Shown here: one piece after another, positions 53,849 through 62,554 of the stretch
How the letters are laid out: each line of letters begins with the position of its first letter
Position numbering within the stretch: the first letter of the stretch is position 1
Source of the DNA: Verrucomicrobiota bacterium
GTDB lineage: Bacteria; Verrucomicrobiota; Verrucomicrobiia; Limisphaerales; JADJPG01
Assembly: GCA_016713365.1 (NCBI GenBank)
Contig: JADJPG010000002.1
Span: 127,278-191,277, forward strand
Reading direction: 5' to 3'
Length of the DNA: 64,000 bases
Position numbers and translations under genes: made by a program
Notes under the pieces: generated by a model
What the model saw: only the letters and a program-made list of their open reading frames with translations
What the model was told of the DNA's origin: nothing
Databases searched by the model: none

Positions 53849-54238
53849 TCAACCCATCGGCGTGCAGAGCTCGACGAGGTTGCCGTTCAGGTCGCGGACG
53901 TAGGCGACGGTCTGGCCCCACGGTTTCTGCTTGGGCGGGCTGAGGGGAATCGCGCCGGCCGCCGTGGCGCGCGCGAAGGCCGCCGCCACATCGTCCGTGG
54001 CAAACGCCACCTCGAAGGCGTCAGGAGGGCGTTGCGGATCGCTGGGCGTGACGCCGCCGGAGAAGTTGGAATTGGCGAGGGTGAGGCTGGCGAAGGAAAG
54101 CGTCGTCTGGCCCGTCTGCAACTCGCCATAATCACCGCTCTGGTGGACGAAGCCGCGCTGGAAACCAAAGGCGCGCTCGTAGAACTCGATGGCCCGGACC
54201 ACATCGGGAACGTAGAGAATGGTGTAGGCGAATTTCAT
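53849..54238 (-). CDS. VOC family (glyoxalase-like) protein
   Basis: This is a vicinal-oxygen-chelate fold protein of 129 residues with two beta-alpha-beta-beta-beta units. FAYTILYVPDVVRAIEFYERAFGFQRG is the first and AFEVAFATDDVAAAFARATAAGAIPLSPPKQKPWGQTVAYVRDLNGNLVELCTPMG the second, ending in the usual DPxGNxxEL-like motif. Metal ligands cannot be assigned with confidence (His and Glu candidates are present). The substrate is unknown. It stands alone, convergent with the NusG paralogue. Confidence 0.88.
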   Translation of the reverse strand: MKFAYTILYVPDVVRAIEFYERAFGFQRGFVHQSGDYGELQTGQTTLSFASLTLANSNFSGGVTPSDPQRPPDAFEVAFATDDVAAAFARATAAGAIPLSPPKQKPWGQTVAYVRDLNGNLVELCTPMG

Positions 54239-54270
54239 GTGGGCCAGTGCGCGATGACTAAGTTCGCTAA

Positions 54271-54969
54271 TTAGGTGTTTCGGCTGTCGGCTCGTCGGAA
54301 AATTTCAGGAATATCTCCATTGATTGGCTCGGGTGTGCCGTCATTTGAATCTAGGTAGAACAGAGTCGAAGCGGGCGGCTCAATCCGGTGCAACACAAAC
54401 TGGTCACCGGCACGCTCGGCAAGAACCAAGAACTCGCCGTCCGCGAACGCGGTGCTGAAAGCGGTGTCAGAGTCGTGCAGCGTCCAATCGTGAGCTAGTG
54501 CTCGGTCGTGCGCCAGGAACTCCCGCCACGAGTTCGGTATTGGCTGTGGCTCACGTGCAGAGTGAGGCGTCAGTGGATCGGACAATAAGCTGGTGGATGG
54601 CGCGCGATCCCAATCGGCAAAGGCTATCGCCTTCGGGCTCGGTGTAATCGTGAAATCAAAAACGTGCCCGCCAATACTTGTGAGCGTGGCCTTGAAGCGC
54701 TGCCCTCCCACGCCGAACCGAACCTCCGCCAGCCGGAACTCACCGGTGTGAGGGAAAGTCGGGACGCCACTCCAGTCCACTTTTCCTGACACTCTCCGAT
54801 AGAAGCAAATCTCATTGGGATGTCGCTGGACGAGCGTGATGCCAGCGATTTGAGCATCGAAGATAACTTGGGCCTGCGAAGGCAAAACCTCCCGTACGGC
54901 AGCAATCAGCCGCTCTTCGAGTGGAGAAAATCGCCTCCACGTCAGACTGATTCGTTGCGCGATAGTCAT
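54271..54969 (-). CDS. Hypothetical protein
   Basis: I do not recognise this 232-residue protein. It is soluble, without signal peptide or membrane segments. It starts with ISLTWRRFSPLEERLIAAVREVLPSQAQVIFDAQIAG and contains GEFRLAEVRFGVGGQRFKATLTSIGGHVFDFTITPSPK, a beta-rich core, and ends in a segment FVLHRIEPPASTLFYLDSNDGTPEP. That tail could be an immunity- or SUKH-like protein, but this is not supported. Start ATG 54969 avoids overlap with ispG. It is transcribed in the same direction as ispG, 24 bases after its stop. Confidence 0.6.
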   Translation of the reverse strand: MTIAQRISLTWRRFSPLEERLIAAVREVLPSQAQVIFDAQIAGITLVQRHPNEICFYRRVSGKVDWSGVPTFPHTGEFRLAEVRFGVGGQRFKATLTSIGGHVFDFTITPSPKAIAFADWDRAPSTSLLSDPLTPHSAREPQPIPNSWREFLAHDRALAHDWTLHDSDTAFSTAFADGEFLVLAERAGDQFVLHRIEPPASTLFYLDSNDGTPEPINGDIPEIFRRADSRNT

Positions 54970-54992
54970 TCGCGACTTGAACGCCCAATACC

Positions 54993-56780
54993 CTATTGAG
55001 CCGCCGCGCCCACCGGCTCCGGCTCCACCCACTTGCCGTGTTCGCGGATGAGATCGACGAGGCGGTCCACGGCTTCGGCTTCGGGGATGTTGAACTTGAT
55101 GGGGGTCTTGCCCACGTAGAGGTTAATCTTGTTCGGAGCGCCGCCCACGTAGCCGAAGTCCGCGTCCGCCATTTCGCCGGGGCCGTTCACGATGCAGCCC
55201 ATGATGGCGATCTTCACGCCCTTGAGATGCTCGGTGCGGGCTTTGATGCGTGCGGTGACGGTCTGGAGGTTGAAGAGCGTGCGGCCGCAGCTCGGGCACG
55301 CGACATAATCGGTCTTGAACGAACGGCAGCCGGCGGCCTGCAGAATGTTGTAGGCGAGGCGCAGGGACATGCCTGCGCCGGATTCGCCGCGCACGAGAAT
55401 CGCATCGCCAATGCCGTCCGCCAGCAGCGAGCCGATGACGACGGAGGCGCGGAGCAGCGCGATCTTGGGTTCGAGCGCGGTGACGCCGAACGCGAGGCAA
55501 TCCTTCAGCAGAATCGGATTCTTGCGGCCAAGCTGCTTGAGCTTGAGCGCGAGCAGGCGGAAGGCGGTGATGGCGGGCAGATTCACGCCGTCCTTCACGG
55601 TGACGAGCTGCGTGTCGCACGCGATGGTGAAGTCCTGCGTGGGATCGATCTCCTGGATGTTCAGGTCTTCGTAAACCGCCTCGGGCTTCACGTCGTCCTT
55701 CGGGCGAATCTTCGGCGCGACCTTGTCCCAAGTGGCGCGCGTGACGACAACGCGGATGAGTTGTTCCCCGCCGCATTTCATGCCGTCGAGGCCGAGATCG
55801 ATTTCGGGAGTCGAGCGGCGTTCGTAGTGGAAGGGGTCGAAAGGAAACGGGGAATGCGGAACGGGGAGCGCGGAATTGGAGAGGAGAGGAATCTGCGCCA
55901 GCAAATCGCGACAGACCTCGATTTCGCGCGGTGAATCCTCTGTGAGCGAAACGCGGATGGTGTCGCCCAGGCCATCACACAGCAGCGAACCGATGCCGAT
56001 GGCGCTCTTGATGCGGCCATCCTCGCCTTCGCCGGCTTCGGTGACGCCGAGGTGAATTGGATAATTCCAGTCCGGCCCGAGCTCGGTCAGGCGCGCGACG
56101 AGCAGGCGGTAGCATTCGATCATCACCTTCGGGTTGCTCGACTTCATCGAGAACTTGAAGTTGTGGAAGTCGTGCTTGCGCGCGATGCGGGCAAACTCCA
56201 GCGCGCTCTCCACCATGCCGAGCGGCGTGTCGCCGTAGCGGTTCATGATGCGGTCGCTGAGCGAGCCGTGGTTCGTGCCGATGCGGATGGCGCGCTTGAG
56301 TTCCTTGCAGAGCTTCACGAGCGGCGTGAACTTTTCCTCGATGCGCTTGAGCTCATCGGCGTAGGCGTCGTCGGTGTATTCCTTGACGGCGAATTTCTTC
56401 GAGTCGGCGTAGTTGCCGGGATTGATGCGGACCATCTCGACCCACTTGGCAGCTTCCATCGCGGCCTCGGGCTTGAAGTGAATGTCCGCGACGATGGGCA
56501 CGAGGCAACCGCGCGCGCGCAGTTCGCGGACAATGTTCTCCAAGTTCGCCGCGTCCTTCACGGTGGGCGCGGTGATGCGGACGATCTGGCAGCCGACGGC
56601 AACAAGGTCGAGTGTCTGTTGCACAGAAGCCGCGGTGTCCATCGTGTCGCAGGTGAGCATGGACTGCATGACCACCGGACGGTCCCCGCCCATGATGACG
56701 CCGCCGCGCGCAGGATCGCCGATGACGATCTCGCGGGTCTTGCGTCGTTGATACACAAACGGTGAAGCGCAGTAGTTCAT
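54993..56780 (-). CDS. ispG: 4-hydroxy-3-methylbut-2-en-1-yl diphosphate synthase (large, three-domain type)
   Basis: IspG converts MEcPP to HMBPP in the MEP isoprenoid pathway with a [4Fe-4S] cluster. The TIM-barrel start is VVMQSMLTCDTMDTAASVQQTLDLVAVGC; CPSCGRT and MGCIVNGPGE carry the cluster ligands. Length 595 (against about 370 in E. coli) shows the inserted middle domain seen in plants, Chlamydia and Bacteroidetes. Just after the first domain, SNSALPVPHSPFPF is encoded by a TTCCGCAT-type repeat, placed before the FDPFHYERR segment that begins the insert. It lies 118 bases downstream of rseP. Confidence 0.95.
   Translation of the reverse strand: MNYCASPFVYQRRKTREIVIGDPARGGVIMGGDRPVVMQSMLTCDTMDTAASVQQTLDLVAVGCQIVRITAPTVKDAANLENIVRELRARGCLVPIVADIHFKPEAAMEAAKWVEMVRINPGNYADSKKFAVKEYTDDAYADELKRIEEKFTPLVKLCKELKRAIRIGTNHGSLSDRIMNRYGDTPLGMVESALEFARIARKHDFHNFKFSMKSSNPKVMIECYRLLVARLTELGPDWNYPIHLGVTEAGEGEDGRIKSAIGIGSLLCDGLGDTIRVSLTEDSPREIEVCRDLLAQIPLLSNSALPVPHSPFPFDPFHYERRSTPEIDLGLDGMKCGGEQLIRVVVTRATWDKVAPKIRPKDDVKPEAVYEDLNIQEIDPTQDFTIACDTQLVTVKDGVNLPAITAFRLLALKLKQLGRKNPILLKDCLAFGVTALEPKIALLRASVVIGSLLADGIGDAILVRGESGAGMSLRLAYNILQAAGCRSFKTDYVACPSCGRTLFNLQTVTARIKARTEHLKGVKIAIMGCIVNGPGEMADADFGYVGGAPNKINLYVGKTPIKFNIPEAEAVDRLVDLIREHGKWVEPEPVGAAAQ
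55843..55889. repeat. ATTCCGC-type direct repeat inside ispG
   Basis: Near-tandem units GGAAACGGGGAATGCGG, AACGGGGAGCGCGG and AATTGG are present (on the coding strand ATTCCGC, GCTCCCCG, TTCCGCATTCCCCG). They are read in frame and give the Ser/Pro/His-rich linker between the TIM barrel and middle domain of IspG, about residues 297-312. Confidence 0.6.
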
Positions 56781-56898
56781 GTGCTGTAAGTCCAGATCGC
56801 GGCCGGTATTGGCCGTCCGGAAGATTAGGAGGCGCGAAAAAGCCGGTCAACCGCTTTGCGGCGATTGATCGGCTGTGGAAGAGGCGCGCGGGCGTGAG

Positions 56899-58317
56899 TT
56901 ACTTCTTCGGCGCGAAGACGATGGGCTGCTCGCGGTTCTGGCTCGCGCTGCGCATCCAGTCGCCGGCGTCAAAAAACGCGATATAGAGCATGAAAGTGAT
57001 CAGAGCCATTGCGCAGGCGGTCTGGAAGTAATTCAGAATGGCGCCGCTGACGGGGCGACGGCGAATCTGTTCCAGAATGGCAAGCGTGATATGGCCGCCA
57101 TCCAGCACGGGGAAGGGGAGCATGTTCAGCAGCGCGAGGTTCACGTTCATCACCACGCTGAACCAGAGCACAAGGCGCCAGCCGTCCGGACTGTCGAAGA
57201 GATTGGTGTAAACGCGGATGATCATCACCGCGCCGCCGAGTTGTTGCACGCCGATGTCCGACTTGCGCGAGAAAAGGGCCTGCAACGTGCCGGCAATCTG
57301 GTTCACGCTGCCTTCGACCTGTTCCCACGGCGTGGGATGAATGAGCGCGGTCGCGGCTCGATCTTCCCACGAAGTGATTCCGAACACTGGATCGCTTTTG
57401 GCCGGGCTCAACGGTTTTTCGGCAGCAAGGGTCACAGAGAGGGTTTCATTGCTGCGAACAATTCCGAGCGTTACCGGGGCCGAATTGGCGTTGGTCATCG
57501 ATTCCTCGGCGTGAATCACCGCGTGCGGCGAGTACACCTTCTGTCCGTTCAACGTTGCCACCTTGTCACCACGGCGCAGCCCGGCGAGCGCGGCCGGACT
57601 GTTCGTGATCACGTCGTGGATGATGGCTTCCTGCACGGGCGCGATCAGCACCTGGCGCATGGCCTTGCGTTCATACCACTGCGTCGGGCGCTTGTAGGGC
57701 GTGACGGAGGCCATCTGCTCCTTGCCTTCGCGCAGGAATTTGAAGGTGATGTTCGTGCCCTCGCTGGTAACGATGCGCCACACCACGCTCTCGTGAGAAG
57801 AGGGACCGAACTGCTTGATGGGATGGCCGTCGATCTCGATGACTTCATCGCCGGGTCGCAAACCGCCTTTCCACGCCGGGCCATTGATGTCGACCCAGCC
57901 GATGGTGCGCGTCTTGTCGGCTTCCTTCACCGGCCGACCCACGCCCCAGACGATCACGGCGAAGACAATGGCGAGGAGAAAGCTGAAGAGCGGACCGGCG
58001 AAGGCCACGATGATCTTGTCGAGCGGCGAGATATTGGGAAGCGGTTCCTTCGCATCGTGGGTCTTGCCCTCGATGGCGTCCATCGGAGCCATTTGCGGCA
58101 GCGCGACATAACCGCCGGCGGGAATCCAGCCGAGCGCGTATTCGACTCCCTTGATGTTCTTTTTCCAGATCGGTTTGCCGAACCAGATCGCGAAACGGTC
58201 CACTCGCAAGCCCCTCCAGCGCGCGGCGAGGAAGTGTCCCAGCTCGTGCACGAAGATCAGCAGGTTAAAGAGCAGGATGACTTCGAGCAGGATGAAAGTC
58301 GTTTTCAATACTTGCAT
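56899..58317 (-). CDS. rseP: RIP site-2 zinc metalloprotease RseP
   Basis: RseP is an intramembrane zinc protease that cleaves anti-sigma factors and leftover signal peptides. The active-site helix is LIFVHELGHFLAARW (HExxH) in the first helix pair, with the second motif LLNMLPFPVLDGGHI near the C-terminus. Two PDZ-like domains lie between (GLRPGDEVIEIDGHPIKQFG and LAGLRRGDKVATLNGQKVY). Length 472 is normal. A possible partner in the window is the ECF/anti-sigma operon at 33963. It lies on the same strand as ispG. Confidence 0.94.
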   Translation of the reverse strand: MQVLKTTFILLEVILLFNLLIFVHELGHFLAARWRGLRVDRFAIWFGKPIWKKNIKGVEYALGWIPAGGYVALPQMAPMDAIEGKTHDAKEPLPNISPLDKIIVAFAGPLFSFLLAIVFAVIVWGVGRPVKEADKTRTIGWVDINGPAWKGGLRPGDEVIEIDGHPIKQFGPSSHESVVWRIVTSEGTNITFKFLREGKEQMASVTPYKRPTQWYERKAMRQVLIAPVQEAIIHDVITNSPAALAGLRRGDKVATLNGQKVYSPHAVIHAEESMTNANSAPVTLGIVRSNETLSVTLAAEKPLSPAKSDPVFGITSWEDRAATALIHPTPWEQVEGSVNQIAGTLQALFSRKSDIGVQQLGGAVMIIRVYTNLFDSPDGWRLVLWFSVVMNVNLALLNMLPFPVLDGGHITLAILEQIRRRPVSGAILNYFQTACAMALITFMLYIAFFDAGDWMRSASQNREQPIVFAPKK

Positions 58318-58433
58318 AAGTGTTTATCGGCGAATGACCGCACAGCACAAACTGGTCGCGGGAATATAGCGGTGGTCGGGGGGCTGGCAATGGTGGAGTC
58401 TGGCGGGTGCGTCCATGCGGGGGGTGAGTTTGT

Positions 58434-59077
58434 CTACCAGTCCTTGAAAGTCCGGTCCTGTCGGTTGGTCTTCATGATGGGGCGGAAGGGCATGGCCTTC
58501 TCCTCGGCCTTCAGGGCCTCCAGCAATTGCATCGCCTGCTGCGGCGTCATGCGCATGGCCTGCGCGGCCTGCGGAGCGCCTTCTCCGTTCTGCGATTCCT
58601 CGCCCTTCTCCTGCTGGCCCTTCTGGCCTTCCTTCTTGTCGCCATCTTTTTTGTCCTGCTGCGACGCTTGATCCTGCTTTTTCCTGCTCCTCTTCCTGCT
58701 TCTTCTGTTCCTCGGACTTCTTCTGTTGATCCTTCTTATCGTCGCCCGGTTTCTGCTGATCCTTGGATTGTTGATCGTTGGATTCCTGATCCTTCTTGTC
58801 CTGATCCTGCTTTTGATCGTCCTTGTTCTGCTGCTGTTTGCTGCTGATTCAGCAGTTCCCAGAGCTTCTTCAGCTTCTCGTCGTTGGGAAACAGCTTCAG
58901 TCCGTTCGTCACGGCGAGCTTTGCCTGCGACAGTTGGTTGGTGGCGAGGAAATGCTGCGCGCCTTGATGAAAAAACTGGTCGGGCGCCGGTTGCGCGGCG
59001 GAGACAGCCGCGACGAGGACCAGGTGGCACAACGCGATGGCGAGCCAGCTACTGTTGGGGCGGCGAGTTGATTTCAT
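58434..59077 (-). CDS. BatC-like TPR protein with Gln/Lys-rich linker, two apparent frameshifts
   Basis: The start has a signal peptide or membrane anchor (SWLAIALCHLVLVAAVSAAQ) and a TPR-like helix pair (FFHQGAQHFLATNQLSQAKLAVTNGLKLFPNDEKLKKLWELL). A very Gln/Lys/Asp-rich linker follows, then a C-terminal segment RMTPQQAMQLLEALKAEEKAMPF, typical of Bat-operon TPR proteins. The three parts are in three different frames. Removing one T from TTT at 58837-58839 and one from TTTTT at 58678-58682 restores a single frame of 213 residues. Its start overlaps the preceding VWA gene. It is probably a membrane-associated member of the Bat complex. Confidence 0.75.
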
Positions 59078-60725
59078 GGATCTGTTGGAGACGTTGCACG
59101 TAATCCTGCATTTCCTTCGCGACGGCGCTATTGGTCATCATCGGCGCCATGATGCGCAGGGCGGTCTCGTAGTCACGGCGCTTCACGGCTTCTTCAGAAC
59201 GGCGCTTGGCCTTCCGCGCCTCGTCGAGCAAACGCAGCATCTCGCGCAATTCAGCCAGCTTGTAATTCACAAACCGCGCGTTGAACACCGCGTCGACGTC
59301 ATTGGTGCGCAGCGCCACCGCGTTCTGAAAGCTCTTCAACGATTGCTCCCACTGTTTCTGTTTCTCCGGAATGGCGTCGCTCGCCTCGCCGATGCGGAAC
59401 AGCGTATTGCCCATGTTGTAATATAGCTTCTGCTGCAAGTTCACGTCGGCATTGGTCAGCGCGGAGTTGAAATGACTGAGGGCGACGGAGTAGTTCGTGG
59501 CCTGATACGCCGCCGTGCCCGCGTTGAACTGGAGCCGCGCGTCCGTCGGTTTCTTGATCAACGCCGCTTCGTAAGCCGCCTGGGCGTTCGGATAATTCCC
59601 CGCCTTGTATTCCTTCGTTCCCTCGTCGTTCGACGCTTGAACGGTGCCCTCGGCAAACACGCCAGCGGCGAGGATTGCCGCGAGCAGCGCCGTAGTTCCG
59701 TTTCCGGCCAGAGCAGGGGACGAGCGTTGCAGAACGCGTTCCGGCAACAACATCTCGATCAGCAGCAGCACGATCGCAAGGCCCAGCACCCACTGATAAC
59801 GTTCGTGCGGTCGCTTGATCCGCTGCGATGCCAGATCGCTCTTCGGCAACGGCGCGAGCCCGCGTTCGTAGAGCACATTCATCGTGTTGGCGCCGGAGAG
59901 CATCAGGTAGAACCCGCCTGTCGCCTGAGCCATCTCTTTGAGCAACGTCTCGTTCAACCGCGATTTCACGACGTTACCGTCCGAGTCTTTGATGAAGTCC
60001 GTGCGCCCGGAAGCATCCACTGGTCGCAGTAGTTCACCGTTTGCAGTTCCCACGCCGACGGTGAAGATGCGCAAGCCGTCCTTGCCTGCGGACTTTGCTG
60101 CGTCCAACGCGCTGCCATCGTGATCCTCGCCGTCGGTGAACAGCACGAGCACCTTGTGATTGTCGTTGTCCTTCTTGAACGCGCCGCGCGCGGCGGCGAT
60201 GGCTTCGGAAAGCGCGGTGCCACCTTGCGGAATGATGTTCACGTCCAAAGCGTCGACACTCTGGCGGAACGCCTCGTCGTCGAGCGTCAGCGGGCATTGG
60301 AGGAACGCGCTTCCGGCGAAAGCAACAAGGCCGAGACGGTCCGCCCGCGCGAGACGTTTCAAATCAAGCGCGGCGAGTTGCGCGCGGCGCAGGCGGTTCG
60401 GGGCCACGTCCGTCGCCAGCATGCTGCGTGAGGTGTCGATGGCGACCACGATGTCGAGCCCGCGCGATTTCGCCTCTTCCCAACTGAAGCCCACTTGCGG
60501 CCGCGCCAGCGACAAGATGGTCAAAACCACCGCCGCGATGAACAGACCCGCCCGCAGGCGCTGCCGTTTCGTCGACAAGCCAATCGTCAGGCTCGAGAGC
60601 AGTCGTGCGGCGATGAACTGGCCTATTAACCGGCGCTTCACGCGGCCCGCCCACCAGTAGAATGCAATCAGCGCCGGTATTGCCAACAGCGCGAACCAGA
60701 CGAGATGGGTGTGTTCGAAGGTCAT
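59049..60725 (-). CDS. BatB-like VWA protein fused to a TPR domain
   Basis: It begins with two membrane helices (LVWFALLAIPALIAFYWWAG and FIAAVVLTILSLARPQVG). A VWA domain with complete MIDAS follows (DIVVAIDTSRSMLATDVAPNRL, TALSEAIAAA, LFTDGEDHDG). Another helix is at about 325 (YQWVLGLAIVLLLIEMLLP). The second half is TPR-like (NDEGTKEYKAGNYPNAQAAYEAALIKKPTDARLQFNAGTAAY, YYNMGNTLFRIGEASDAIPEKQKQWEQSLKSFQNAVAL). At 558 residues it is longer than BatB (about 330), combining BatB and BatC. It lies just upstream of the Gln-rich TPR gene. Confidence 0.87.
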   Translation of the reverse strand: MTFEHTHLVWFALLAIPALIAFYWWAGRVKRRLIGQFIAARLLSSLTIGLSTKRQRLRAGLFIAAVVLTILSLARPQVGFSWEEAKSRGLDIVVAIDTSRSMLATDVAPNRLRRAQLAALDLKRLARADRLGLVAFAGSAFLQCPLTLDDEAFRQSVDALDVNIIPQGGTALSEAIAAARGAFKKDNDNHKVLVLFTDGEDHDGSALDAAKSAGKDGLRIFTVGVGTANGELLRPVDASGRTDFIKDSDGNVVKSRLNETLLKEMAQATGGFYLMLSGANTMNVLYERGLAPLPKSDLASQRIKRPHERYQWVLGLAIVLLLIEMLLPERVLQRSSPALAGNGTTALLAAILAAGVFAEGTVQASNDEGTKEYKAGNYPNAQAAYEAALIKKPTDARLQFNAGTAAYQATNYSVALSHFNSALTNADVNLQQKLYYNMGNTLFRIGEASDAIPEKQKQWEQSLKSFQNAVALRTNDVDAVFNARFVNYKLAELREMLRLLDEARKAKRRSEEAVKRRDYETALRIMAPMMTNSAVAKEMQDYVQRLQQIHEINSPPQQ

Positions 60726-60764
60726 GTGTTCGTTCGACGAGTTGAACTGGAGGTTGCCGGGAAA

Positions 60765-60783
60765 AGTAATCAGTAAGTCAGTG
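60765..60783. repeat. AGTAATCAGTA repeat fragment between VWA genes
   Basis: AGTAATCAGTAAGTCAGTG is a near copy of the arm of the inverted repeat at 62448-62535. It sits in the short gap between the two VWA genes. Confidence 0.55.
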
Positions 60784-60818
60784 GAATACGTCCTTGCGGG
60801 AAGACGATAACTTTCCGA

Positions 60819-61817
60819 TCATGGCAGCCACACGGTGTTTCCGAGCAACGCTTCGAGCAGCAGCAGCAGCAGTCCCGGAGCGATCACCCAATGGAACAAC
60901 TCTTTGATCTGCACCAGACGTTTCACTTCGATCTCGGTTTTCTCCAGCGTGTCGATGCGGTCGTAAATCTTTCGCAACGTGTCCGTGCTGTCGGCGCGGA
61001 AGTATTCGCCGCCGGTCTTCTTTGCGATCTCGGTCAGCGTCTTCTCGTCGATGTCGACTTCCACCTGCGCATAGACTTTGCGGCCGAAGAAGTCCACGCC
61101 GCGCGGCATCGGCGCGGTGCCACGGGTGCCGACGCCAATCGTATAAACCTTCACGCCCAGCGCCTGCGCGGCCTCGGCGGCGGTGAGCGGCGGCACTTTG
61201 CCTGCGTTGCTCTGGCCGTCGGTCATCAGGATCACAATCTTGCTCTTCGACTTCAGATCGCGCAGACGGTTCACTGCTGCGGAGAGCCCGGAGCCGATCG
61301 CCGTGCCTTCCTCGATTTGGTGAAGTTCGAGCCGCGCGATGTTCATTTGCAGGAAGTCATGGTCGAGCGTCAGCGGCGCCGCGACGTAAGCCTTGCCCGC
61401 GAACGCGACGAGACCAATGCGATCGCCTGGCCGCCGCGTGACGAACTGCGTCAGCACGTCCTTGGCGATTACGAGGCGGTTCACGCGCTCGCCCTTCAGC
61501 TCGAAATCCTCGGACTCCATGCTGCCGGAGAGATCGATGGCCACGACGATGTCGATGCCGCTCGCCTTCACAGATGTCTCGCTCTCGACGAACTGCGGCC
61601 GCGCCAGGGCGACAATAAACAATACGAGCGCCAGCCAGCGCATCGCTGCGAGCACCTTGCCCGCACCCGACTGCCCGATGTTCGCCACGCCGCTGACGAG
61701 ATGCGTTGAGGAATAGAGGAAGGCGGCCGGATTGCCCCGGCGTGCGCGCCACCACGCCGCCGCCGGCAGCAGCAGGAGCAGCAACAGGAACCACGGATGC
61801 GCGAAGGTGAATGCCAT
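60819..61817 (-). CDS. batA: BatA-like VWA membrane protein
   Basis: This 332-residue VWA protein of the aerotolerance (Bat) family starts with a helix (PWFLLLLLLLPAAAWWRARRG), then a second (VLAAMRWLALVLFIVALARPQFV). The VWA domain has a full MIDAS: VVAIDLSGSMESEDFE, GTAIGSGLSAAVNRLRDL and ILMTDGQSNAGKVPP. The C-terminal helix is FHWVIAPGLLLLLLEALLG. The layout and size match BatA. Bat operons usually start with a MoxR ATPase gene, which is not in this window. Confidence 0.9.
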   Translation of the reverse strand: MAFTFAHPWFLLLLLLLPAAAWWRARRGNPAAFLYSSTHLVSGVANIGQSGAGKVLAAMRWLALVLFIVALARPQFVESETSVKASGIDIVVAIDLSGSMESEDFELKGERVNRLVIAKDVLTQFVTRRPGDRIGLVAFAGKAYVAAPLTLDHDFLQMNIARLELHQIEEGTAIGSGLSAAVNRLRDLKSKSKIVILMTDGQSNAGKVPPLTAAEAAQALGVKVYTIGVGTRGTAPMPRGVDFFGRKVYAQVEVDIDEKTLTEIAKKTGGEYFRADSTDTLRKIYDRIDTLEKTEIEVKRLVQIKELFHWVIAPGLLLLLLEALLGNTVWLP

Positions 61818-61824
61818 GTCCGGT

Positions 61825-62427
61825 TTACGATTTGCGATTCACGTCCGCGGAATCGGCGGCCGGCGGGATTGGCGGCGGTGTGCTCTCCGGTGCGACTGGC
61901 GCCGCCGGACTGATTGGCTCGAACTGCGTTTCGTCCACGAGTCGCAGCGCGGAGTCGTGCAGTTGGCGCAGGTTGCTCTCGGTCGGTTCGTGGCGGGCGA
62001 ACTTCACGAGGTCGCAGCTTTGCAGGAAGTCCCCGAGCGAAAGCTTCTGATCGAGCGTGAGATGCTTGCTGTTCTGGAGCTCGACGAGGAATTCTTCCGT
62101 CGTCCGCTCCGGCGCGCGCAACGTGAAGCGTTCTTCGAGGTAGAGACGCAGCGTCTGCGAGACTTCGGTGCAGAACTGGTTCGGGTCGCCGATCAAGCGT
62201 AGCGCTTCCGCGAGACGTTGCTTCGCGCGCACGTGCGGCGGAATGACAATTTCCTCCACGACCTGCGCCTTCTTGCGTCGGAACAAGCCGACGATGATCA
62301 GCACGAGAATCGCCGCTGCGAGGCCGGAGAGTAGCACCCACAACCACAGCCACGGGTCCGGGATGTCCACTGGCGGTTTGATGCCGCGGATGTCCGTAGG
62401 AATCGGGCCGACAAGATTGGTGTTCAT
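61825..62427 (-). CDS. DUF4381-like Bat-operon membrane protein
   Basis: The 200-residue product has one transmembrane helix (LWLWVLLSGLAAAILVLIIVGLF, about residues 27-49), then a cytosolic helical domain (AKQRLAEALRLI to TLRLYLEERFTLRAPERTTEEFLVELQNSKHLTLDQKLSLGDFLQSCDLVKFARHEP). A Pro/Ala-rich tail follows. This layout is typical of the DUF4381 protein found between DUF58 and BatA genes. The function is unknown; it is assumed to hold the complex together. It lies seven bases before batA. Confidence 0.8.
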   Translation of the reverse strand: MNTNLVGPIPTDIRGIKPPVDIPDPWLWLWVLLSGLAAAILVLIIVGLFRRKKAQVVEEIVIPPHVRAKQRLAEALRLIGDPNQFCTEVSQTLRLYLEERFTLRAPERTTEEFLVELQNSKHLTLDQKLSLGDFLQSCDLVKFARHEPTESNLRQLHDSALRLVDETQFEPISPAAPVAPESTPPPIPPAADSADVNRKS

Positions 62428-62447
62428 CGAGCACCTCCCGTTGGAGA

Positions 62448-62535
62448 AGTAATCAGTAGGTCAGCTGTCAGTGAATCAGTGTTCAGTGCGAACACGTATT
62501 GCGGCCACTCAGCGCCCACTGACCTACTGATTACT
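62448..62535. repeat. Inverted repeat with perfect 17-base arms between DUF4381 and DUF58 genes
   Basis: AGTAATCAGTAGGTCAG at 62448-62464 is inverted as CTGACCTACTGATTACT at 62519-62535. Further CAGTGAATCAGTGTTCAGTG-type copies lie inside. It fills most of the 127-base gap between the two genes and can fold into a long hairpin within an otherwise tight operon. Confidence 0.85.
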
Positions 62536-62554
62536 GTTTCACTGATTACTCGCT

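Noticed and set aside
56875..58671. 598-residue plus-strand open frame opposite rseP
   Set aside because: rseP has HExxH and PDZ motifs; the antisense frame is low in motifs and rich in His/Arg.
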